A stretch of DNA of 5,327 nt from the NCBI GenBank assembly GCA_020431945.1, contig JAGQHH010000077.1, positions 1-5,327 on the forward strand. The letters are read 5' to 3'. Shown here in pieces: positions 1 through 5,327 of this stretch. The notes under the pieces were generated by a model, which was given only the letters and a program-made list of their open reading frames with translations, was not told the DNA's origin and did no database searches. The position numbers and the translations under genes are program-made. Position 1 is the first letter of the stretch. Every line of letters begins with the position of its first letter. Source of the DNA: Cyanobacteria bacterium HKST-UBA02. GTDB taxonomy: Bacteria > Cyanobacteriota > Vampirovibrionia > Obscuribacterales > Obscuribacteraceae.

Positions 1-764
1 AAAGACTGCGCAAACAAGAGCTCATCAAAATGCGCCGGGGAAGACCGACCCAGGTCGAGCTGATCAACACCAGAAATCTACTTACCGAAAAGGCCGAGCC
101 GCTTTTTCTGAAGGCTCTGACAATTAGAGAAAAGACCCTCGGTATCGATCATCCCGATACGGCACTCACCCTGAACAATCTCGGGGTGCTCTATCAACAG
201 GAAGAAGACTACGAAAAAGCTGCGTCATATTTCGAGCGTTCCCTGAAATCGGCGGAGCATGCCCGGGGACCCGCCGACATCTCTCTGGCACCCGGTCTCG
301 CCAACCTCGCCGAGGTCTACAAAGAGCAACACCGCTTTGAAGAAGCGGAGAAAACCCTCAATCGCTCGATCTCGATCATCGAGAAAAACAGGGGCACCAG
401 TCACCACGAGCTGGCGGCACCGCTTGCCAATCTCGGCATCCTGCTCGAGCAAGAAGACAAACTCGACTTCGCCGAGACCTATTTCAGACGAGCGCTCAAA
501 ATCGAAGAAACATCCCTGGGCAGAGAGCATCAGGACCTGATACAGTACCTGCTCAATCTCGCTCGGGTAGAAAAAAAGCTCAATCGGACCGCAAAAGCAG
601 AGCCTCTATACAAGCGCGCTCTGGCCATAAGCGAGAGCAAATACGGAGCGGATCACCTGGAGGTTGCCGTCTGCCTGGAGGAATATGCCGCCTTTTTGAG
701 CGCTACTGGTCGCACGGAAGAAGCGAGAGTCCTGAGCAAGAGAGCGGCGGCGCTGAGAAAGTGA
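1..764 (+). CDS. TPR-repeat protein, 5'-truncated by the window edge (C-terminal part)
   Basis: This is the C-terminal part of a tetratricopeptide-repeat protein, probably a protein-protein interaction scaffold; its partner is unknown. The frame is open to the left edge from position 3. The ATG at position 30 is probably an internal Met: the nine codons before it (R-L-R-K-Q-E-L-I-K) align without gaps to residues 258-267 of the downstream paralogue (R-T-N-K-P-D-H-F-K), and no convincing Shine-Dalgarno precedes it. Numbering from that Met (244 residues to the stop), the helix-A cores lie at residues 48, 90, 132, 174 and 216. That is an exact 42-residue period, typical of kinesin-light-chain-type TPRs. 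A sixth, N-terminal repeat is only partly present (helix B near residues 19-32). The closest relative in view is the next gene, which shares blocks such as TRNxLxEKAEPLF, LNNLGxLY and EKxLNRSxSI. Its stop overlaps the next gene's GTG start (GTGA), which suggests translational coupling. Whether it has a signal peptide cannot be seen. Confidence 0.88.
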   Translation, partial: RLRKQELIKMRRGRPTQVELINTRNLLTEKAEPLFLKALTIREKTLGIDHPDTALTLNNLGVLYQQEEDYEKAASYFERSLKSAEHARGPADISLAPGLANLAEVYKEQHRFEEAEKTLNRSISIIEKNRGTSHHELAAPLANLGILLEQEDKLDFAETYFRRALKIEETSLGREHQDLIQYLLNLARVEKKLNRTAKAEPLYKRALAISESKYGADHLEVAVCLEEYAAFLSATGRTEEARVLSKRAAALRK

Positions 765-2338
765 GAAAGAGAGATCCAGTCCTGATTCTTTCGGTATTGC
801 TAATGATGGCAACGCCAGGACTGGCCGCTCCTGCGTTAGAAGCAACAGCCACCTGGGACAAGGTAACCGGAGAAGCGATCGCCGCCGCTCAACGTGAAGA
901 CTTCGAGGTTGCCGAAAAGCAATTCGAGAAAGCATGCAAACTGGCTGAGCAACCAGGAGCCGCCCCAGAGCAGCTTCCGTCGAGCCTGAACGGTCTCGCC
1001 CGGGTGAAGGTCGAGCTGGGCGATTACAAGAGAGCAGGAGAACTATTCTCGAAAGCCCTCGACCTGGCAAAGAGCAGCAAGGCTCCGAACAACCTCCAGA
1101 TCGCATCCATCGAATCCGACATCGGCACAATGTATAACAGGAAAGGCAAAGTTCCCCTGGCAGAGCCCTTTTTCAAAACCAGTCTCGAAAGAATGGAAAA
1201 ACAATTCGGACCTCGAAACGAAAGGGTCGCCAGAGCCCAGCGACAGCTTGGAGGGGTTTATCTGGCAATGGGAGAGCTTACGAAAGCTGAGACTCTGCTT
1301 CTGACGAGCCAGAGATTTTATGAAAGCGAGCACCGATTCGGAATCGAATACATAGCCACCTCCAACACTCTTGCTCAGCTCTATAGCACCAGGGGCGAAT
1401 ACAAGAAAGCCTTAAGCCTTATGGAGAAAGCCCTGGCTCTGGCAGAAATGACCAGCGGTCCCCGGAGCTCCGCAGTAGCGACTTGTCTAATCGATCTGGG
1501 CAATGTCTATACCGCCGAGGCCATGGACGCCCGCCGCACCAATAAGCCTGACCACTTCAAAGTAAGAAAGGACGGCGTCACCGAGGTCACTCTCACCGGC
1601 ACTCGAAATATACTTCTGGAAAAGGCCGAGCCCCTCTTCAAACGCGCTCTAGCTATCTTTAGAGACCCTCCCAGACCCGACCACCTCGGCGAGGCTAACT
1701 GCTTGAACAACCTTGGTCTCCTCTACGTGCAGCGGGAAGATCCCCGAGCGGCAGAAGATTACTACCGACAGGCGCTGGTGATCACGGAGAAGTACCGCGG
1801 TCCGGAGAGCCTGGAAACAGCCACGGCTCTCTCAAATTTAGCAGAGATATACCATACGCAGAAGAAAGAAGACGAAGCCACCGAGCTGCTCGGTCGAGCT
1901 ATCAAGGTTTTCGAGAAACGCAAGGCGAAGCTTCAACTTGCGAGTACTCTATACAATCTCGGATTGATTCAGGAAAAATGCGCTCGCTTTTCTATGGCTG
2001 AAAAGAGCTTGAACCGCTCTCTATCGATAATGGAATCAAGCCATGGTCAATACCACAAGTCGCTCCTCCTGGTGCTCCCCGCCCTGGCGCAGGTCTATGC
2101 GAGACAGGGAAAAACCGCACGCGCCGAGCAGCTCTATCAGAGAGCCGTAGATATCAGTATGAAAACGTGCGGACCGATTCATCAGGAGGTCGCTTTCAGC
2201 ATGGAGCGATACGCAGAATTTCTGAGAGAAGACCGGCGGTCAAACGAAGCCGAGCACCTGGAGAAACGAGCCGAGAAGATCAGGGAAAAACTTCGCAAGA
2301 ACGAGAAGAGTCCCCGTAAACAAGAGCCCGGGATGTGA
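761..2338 (+). CDS. Exported TPR-repeat protein (about 11 kinesin-light-chain-type TPRs)
   Basis: This complete 525-residue protein is built almost wholly of TPRs and probably acts as a binding scaffold in the cell envelope. The GTG start at 761 overlaps the previous stop and is followed at once by a signal peptide: basic residues R2-K3-R4, a hydrophobic core at about 6-18, and a likely cleavage after A22 (G-L-A). No lipobox Cys or later membrane segment is seen, so a soluble secreted or periplasmic protein is likely. Helix-A cores fall near residues 35, 76, 118, 160, 201, 243, 315, 357, 397, 439 and 481. Spacing is 40-42 residues except between 243 and 315, where 30 extra residues sit between helices A and B of one repeat. 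The C-terminal tail (about 505-525) is Lys/Arg-rich. There is no strong Shine-Dalgarno before the GTG, so translation may depend on reinitiation after gene 1. No enzymatic domain is visible. The TPR assignment is firm; the partner is unknown. Confidence 0.93.
   Translation: MRKRDPVLILSVLLMMATPGLAAPALEATATWDKVTGEAIAAAQREDFEVAEKQFEKACKLAEQPGAAPEQLPSSLNGLARVKVELGDYKRAGELFSKALDLAKSSKAPNNLQIASIESDIGTMYNRKGKVPLAEPFFKTSLERMEKQFGPRNERVARAQRQLGGVYLAMGELTKAETLLLTSQRFYESEHRFGIEYIATSNTLAQLYSTRGEYKKALSLMEKALALAEMTSGPRSSAVATCLIDLGNVYTAEAMDARRTNKPDHFKVRKDGVTEVTLTGTRNILLEKAEPLFKRALAIFRDPPRPDHLGEANCLNNLGLLYVQREDPRAAEDYYRQALVITEKYRGPESLETATALSNLAEIYHTQKKEDEATELLGRAIKVFEKRKAKLQLASTLYNLGLIQEKCARFSMAEKSLNRSLSIMESSHGQYHKSLLLVLPALAQVYARQGKTARAEQLYQRAVDISMKTCGPIHQEVAFSMERYAEFLREDRRSNEAEHLEKRAEKIREKLRKNEKSPRKQEPGM
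1517..1606 (+). other. 30-residue insertion inside a TPR, shared with the upstream paralogue
   Basis: It lies at residues 253-282 of the exported TPR protein (boundaries approximate), between helix A (L-I-D-L-G-N-V-Y) and helix B (E-K-A-E-P-L-F-K-R-A-L) of one repeat. The distance from helix-A core L243 to K288 of helix B is 45 residues instead of the 15 seen in a neighbouring ordinary repeat. The segment is polar and basic, then Thr/Val-rich (VTEVTLTGTRN). The corresponding segment of gene 1 is visible from about position 3 to 74 and aligns without gaps, so the insertion predates the duplication. Confidence 0.7.
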
Positions 2339-2374
2339 TATTTTTGTGCCCTGTCGGTCATTGATAACGGAATT
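2339..2374 (+). other. 36-base intergenic gap with weak start signal before TldD-like gene
   Basis: This is the only intergenic DNA in the window. It lies between the TGA of the TPR gene (2336-2338) and the TTG start at 2375, and the two genes are in the same reading frame. The only ribosome-binding candidate is AACGGA at 2366-2371, just 3 bases from the TTG, which is weak and too close. No ATG or GTG lies in frame in the gap. No hairpin followed by a T-run and no convincing promoter pair is seen, so read-through transcription from the TPR genes is the likely situation. Confidence 0.55.
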
Positions 2375-4150
2375 TTGAAAAAGCTACTACTGCTCTCGAC
2401 ATTTCTTCTGGCATCCGGTGCTTTGCAAGCACAGGCTCTCGACACTGTCTCGCCGGCCCAGGAGCAGGGGAAGCTCGACAGCGATCCGGTTGTACGCGAC
2501 CTCGACACCGAGCTGAAACGATCTCTGGACAAACTCAAGAACGCCGGCAAAGCACCTCTTTACTTTCTTGCTTACCGGCTCTATGAAGGCATCTGGGACA
2601 ATATCAGTGCCTCGGACGGCTGTCTGGACGATCGCGAGCCACGCTCCGCCTGGCGTATGTCCTCGGTGGACCTGCGGGTGGGCAGCCCGCATTTCGACAA
2701 CAGCCATTACCTGCGTGCCGACAAATCCAGCGCTCCGCCAGCCTACGATCGATCCAGCAAGCACGACTCGATCCTGCCTGCCCACGGTGCCGGACTGCCC
2801 CTGCGCCAGGCGTTCTGGCTCAAGACAAGCGATACTTTCAAAGATGCCCAGACTCGTTACCAGGCCCTGCTTGCCAGCAAAGATGTCCTGGCGGAAGAAG
2901 ACGACAAGTCCGCCGATTTCTCCTTGCAGCCCAGACAGACCTATTATTTGAAAGAAACCGAGCAAAAAGTAGACAGACCCGCCTGGGAAGAGAGAATCAG
3001 GCGACTCTCCCGGATCTTCCTCGAGCACCCGCGCATTCAGACCTCGGAAGTCTCTTTCGATGCGCGCCCCACCACCCGCTATATGGTCACCAGCGAAGGA
3101 AGCCGCATAGTCGAGCACCAGCCCCTCTATCGCGTATCAATAAAAGCCTCTTCGCTTTCCGATGACGGTATGAATCTCTGGCTCTGGGACAGCTTCGCCA
3201 GCCGCGACATCAACAAGCTCCCGGACGAGAGCGTGATTTCAGAGAGCATAAAGAAGCTCGCCGACAAGGTCGACCAGCTTCGCGAAGCCGGTGCGGCGGA
3301 GCCTTATGTCGGTCCGGCGATCCTCTCGGGCCGAGCTGCTGCGGTCTTTTTCCACGAGACTTTCGGTCACCGCATCGAAGCTATTCACGAGAAAAACGAA
3401 AGTGAAGGAAAGACTTTCTCCAAGAAAATCGGCACCCGGGTGATGCCTTCCTTCCTGACCGTCACAGACGACCCCACCGCCACTGAAGCTTATGACACCG
3501 AGCTTTCCGGTCACTATGTCTACGACGACGAAGGGGTCAAAGGTCAGCCGGTAACCCTGGCCAAAAACGGCAAGCTCACCGGCTTTCTGCTCGGTCGAAT
3601 GCTTGTTCAGGGGTTCAACGAGAGCAACGGGCACGGACGCTCCTCGCCGGGCTGGAACCCCATGGCCAGGCAATCCAATCTATTCGTCCATGCCGACTCC
3701 GAGGGCGGGCATCAGGTCGAGCCCGACGTCCTTCGCAAAATGCTCATCGATGAGGCAAAGAGACAGAATAAAGACTACGGGCTCTATTTCGACGAAGTAT
3801 CGGGCGGCTACACTTATACTTCAAGAGGCTCCGAGCAAACTTATTCGATACTGCCCCTGGTGGTATACAAAGTCTATGTGGACGGCCGTCCCGATGAGCT
3901 GATCAGAGGCGTCGACATAGTCGGCACACCGCTCTCGGCCCTGGAGCATATCGTCGCAGCCGGGACCGACTATGCGGTCTTCAACGGTGTTTGCGGTCGA
4001 GAGTCCGGACCGGTGCCGGTATCGGCGGTAGCACCCAGCCTGTTGATCGATTCAATCGAGATCAAGCGCACCGCCAAGACCTTCGAGAAGCCTCCGATTC
4101 TGCCTGATCCGACCAGGTCTGCTCCTGAAGCGAAGGAGAAAGACAAATGA
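2375..4150 (+). CDS. Exported TldD-like zinc metalloprotease (TldD/PmbA family, peptidase U62)
   Basis: This complete 591-residue protein is longer than E. coli TldD (about 480), with extra N-terminal sequence. The TTG start is chosen because it places a textbook signal peptide at the N terminus: K2-K3, hydrophobic core 4-16, likely cleavage after A21 (A-Q-A). The next in-frame Met lies past residue 90. The family N-terminal region spans about 35-300. The metal motif HETFGH is at 327-332 (HExxxH, bases 3353-3370), preceded by GPAILSGRAAAVFF. The C-terminal half has the family's YDDEG (383-387), N-G-H-G-R (418-422) and a glycine-rich stretch. A CGRESGPVPV segment contains Cys540, the expected third metal ligand by analogy with TldD. 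In E. coli, TldD with TldE degrades unfolded peptides and matures microcin B17 in the cytoplasm; export here implies a different, envelope substrate. The C-terminal tail (about 570-591) is Pro/Lys/Glu-rich. It overlaps its paralogue by ATGA. Family and catalytic site are confident; the substrate is unknown. Confidence 0.93.
   Translation: MKKLLLLSTFLLASGALQAQALDTVSPAQEQGKLDSDPVVRDLDTELKRSLDKLKNAGKAPLYFLAYRLYEGIWDNISASDGCLDDREPRSAWRMSSVDLRVGSPHFDNSHYLRADKSSAPPAYDRSSKHDSILPAHGAGLPLRQAFWLKTSDTFKDAQTRYQALLASKDVLAEEDDKSADFSLQPRQTYYLKETEQKVDRPAWEERIRRLSRIFLEHPRIQTSEVSFDARPTTRYMVTSEGSRIVEHQPLYRVSIKASSLSDDGMNLWLWDSFASRDINKLPDESVISESIKKLADKVDQLREAGAAEPYVGPAILSGRAAAVFFHETFGHRIEAIHEKNESEGKTFSKKIGTRVMPSFLTVTDDPTATEAYDTELSGHYVYDDEGVKGQPVTLAKNGKLTGFLLGRMLVQGFNESNGHGRSSPGWNPMARQSNLFVHADSEGGHQVEPDVLRKMLIDEAKRQNKDYGLYFDEVSGGYTYTSRGSEQTYSILPLVVYKVYVDGRPDELIRGVDIVGTPLSALEHIVAAGTDYAVFNGVCGRESGPVPVSAVAPSLLIDSIEIKRTAKTFEKPPILPDPTRSAPEAKEKDK
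4133..4138 (+). promoter_or_regulatory. Ribosome binding site (AAGGAG) of the fourth gene
   Basis: AAGGAG lies 8 bases before the ATG at 4147, inside the 3' end of the preceding coding region. It is the only strong Shine-Dalgarno seen at a start in this window. It supports the ATG at 4147 and suggests that the metal-less paralogue can be translated efficiently in its own right as well as by coupling. Confidence 0.75.
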
Positions 4151-5327
4151 GACTTCTCGGCAATTTCCTTCTAGCCTCTTCTCTGCTGGTCTCGTCACTG
4201 CTTCCCGCCGGAGCCGCCCAGGATCCAGGCAGTTCCGAGGATCCGGTCTTGAACGCCATGGTCGACGAGATGCAGAGATCGAAAAGCGATCTTCGCTTCG
4301 AGACCCATCCGGCACCATATTTCGCCGCCTATTTTATGAAAGAGATAGACGAGCTCTCCATCACCTCCTGCCTGGGCTCGCCGGCTGACGTCGAGCGCAG
4401 CAAGACCAGGACGGTGATGCCCGACATCCGTCTCGGCGACTACGATCTGGACAGCTCCAATCCAATACTCTCGAGACAGAACAGTGCCGACCAGATCGGG
4501 GTCGATGACGACTACACCGCTATTCGCCGACGCCTGTGGCTGCATACGGACAGAGACTACAAATTCGCCGTCCGCACTCTTGAATGGAAGAAAGCATTTC
4601 TCGAGGCCAATAATGTCCCGGACAGGCTTCCGGATTTAACCAGGGAAGAGCCTTCGGTGAAAATCAATGAGAAGCAGACTCTTTCAGCAGACGAGAAGGC
4701 GCTGGCAGAAGAGGTGGAGAAACTCTCGAAAGTCTTCGCATCTTATCCGGACCTGCAAAAATCCAAAGTGACCCTGGTGGTTCGCACCAACACCATCTGG
4801 CACGTTAACAGCGAAGGGGGAAGGATCAGAGACAGCGAGAAAAAATGCTTCCTGAAATTCTTCGGCACCGCCCAGGCTGAGGACGGCATGCCCATCAACG
4901 ACTACCAGGTGCTCTCGGCGAAAGCGCCCGGGGATCTTCCTCCCCTTGCCGAAAAGCTCGAGATAGCCAGCAAATTCGCTCAAGAGATAAGCGATATCAG
5001 CAAAGCAAAAAAGGCCGAAGACTATTGCGGGCCTGTCCTTTTCAAAGGACAGGGGGCAGCCGAGTTTTTCGGACAGATCCTCGCCCCCAATCTGGGCTTC
5101 GCCGAAGATTATGTCGGAGACGAGAGCTTCCGCAATCCCTTGAAGAATACTCTTGGCAGAAAACTCCTGCCAGAGCATATGAGCGTTGTCGATAATCCCG
5201 GTCTCGAGAGCTTCGCCGGACAAACCATAGTCGGCGGCTATCGCTTCGACGACGAGGGAATGCCCGGTCAGAAGATCACCCTGATCGAGAGCGGTCGCTT
5301 GAAAGATTTCTGCCGCAGCCGCATACC
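4147..5327 (+). CDS. Exported TldD/PmbA-family protein lacking the zinc motif (TldE-like), 3'-truncated by the window edge
   Basis: The first 393 complete codons are present with no stop; the gene continues past the right edge. ATG 4147 overlaps the preceding stop (ATGA) and has AAGGAG upstream. A signal peptide is clear: R2, hydrophobic stretch 3-19, likely cleavage after A23 or A24. It is a paralogue of the preceding gene along its length: DPVL near 32, the LWL segment near 131, the S-E-G-G-R-I block at 222-227, GPVL at 295-298, and YRFDDEG at 365-371 matching YVYDDEG. Where the neighbour has FFHETFGH, this protein has FFGQILAP (307-314), so His, Glu and His are all absent (bases 5071-5088). 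The frame is intact and blocks on both sides are conserved, so this looks like a maintained non-catalytic family member rather than a decaying gene. By analogy with E. coli TldE/PmbA it may be the non-catalytic partner of the TldD-like protein; that is inference. The C-terminal third cannot be seen. Confidence 0.92.
   Translation, partial: MRLLGNFLLASSLLVSSLLPAGAAQDPGSSEDPVLNAMVDEMQRSKSDLRFETHPAPYFAAYFMKEIDELSITSCLGSPADVERSKTRTVMPDIRLGDYDLDSSNPILSRQNSADQIGVDDDYTAIRRRLWLHTDRDYKFAVRTLEWKKAFLEANNVPDRLPDLTREEPSVKINEKQTLSADEKALAEEVEKLSKVFASYPDLQKSKVTLVVRTNTIWHVNSEGGRIRDSEKKCFLKFFGTAQAEDGMPINDYQVLSAKAPGDLPPLAEKLEIASKFAQEISDISKAKKAEDYCGPVLFKGQGAAEFFGQILAPNLGFAEDYVGDESFRNPLKNTLGRKLLPEHMSVVDNPGLESFAGQTIVGGYRFDDEGMPGQKITLIESGRLKDFCRSRI

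Noticed and set aside
30..32. ATG as the start codon of the first gene.
   Set aside because: The frame continues upstream with residues homologous to the paralogue, and a start here would fall inside the loop of a TPR.
606..1130. Minus-strand open frame (174 codons) across the junction of the two TPR genes.
   Set aside because: It overlaps two well-supported TPR coding regions; its Arg/Ser/Leu-rich translation looks like the reverse of Lys/Glu-rich coding sequence.
2331..2374. Possible terminator between the TPR and peptidase genes, suggested by the short T-run at 2341-2345.
   Set aside because: No GC-rich inverted repeat precedes the T-run, and the spacing is normal for genes in one operon.
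2361..2390. TTGATA as a possible -35 promoter element before the TldD-like gene.
   Set aside because: No plausible -10 hexamer lies 16-18 bases downstream, and a start there would fall inside the coding region.
2387..3118. Long open frame (243 codons) on the minus strand opposite the TldD-like gene.
   Set aside because: It lies wholly inside a gene with a clear family assignment, and its translation shows no recognisable domain. High-GC coding DNA often leaves such frames open.
4684..5223. Minus-strand open frame (179 codons) opposite the fourth gene.
   Set aside because: The plus strand encodes a continuous TldD/PmbA-family protein here that aligns to its upstream paralogue.
4147..5327. 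Fourth gene as a pseudogene because its zinc motif is lost.
   Set aside because: The frame is intact, the signal peptide and ribosome binding site are good, and family blocks on both sides of the lost motif are conserved, as in the non-catalytic TldE type.

Overview
The window is a gene-dense stretch of a bacterial chromosome (roughly mid-50s %GC by eye). It carries four genes, all on the plus strand and almost certainly one transcription unit. The first gene is cut by the left edge and the last by the right edge. I see no RNA genes, mobile elements, CRISPR repeats or terminators. The only intergenic DNA is a 36-base gap.

Layout: (1) positions 1-764, the 3' part of a tetratricopeptide-repeat (TPR) protein. 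(2) 761-2338, a complete exported TPR protein of 525 residues, paralogous to gene 1 and overlapping it by GTGA. (3) 2375-4150, a complete exported TldD-like metalloprotease with an intact HETFGH zinc motif and a TTG start. (4) 4147 to beyond the right edge, a second exported TldD/PmbA-family protein in which the zinc motif is replaced. It overlaps gene 3 by ATGA and has a good ribosome binding site.

The segment is thus two adjacent pairs of tandem paralogues: TPR+TPR, then TldD-like+TldE-like. The second pair resembles the E. coli TldD/TldE heterodimer, in which one subunit carries the catalytic metal and the other does not. The E. coli proteins are cytoplasmic, whereas here both members, and the complete TPR protein, start with signal peptides. 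The simplest inference is an envelope-located peptidase pair co-expressed with TPR scaffold or adaptor proteins. The functional link rests only on operon structure and shared export.

Organism: the signal peptides, GTG and TTG starts, and kinesin-light-chain-type 42-residue TPRs suit a bacterium with an elaborate envelope. Exported TldD/PmbA proteins of this length are, from memory, found in groups such as Acidobacteria, Myxococcota and Bacteroidota. The TPR style also recalls Cyanobacteria/Melainabacteria relatives. I cannot assign a phylum from this window.
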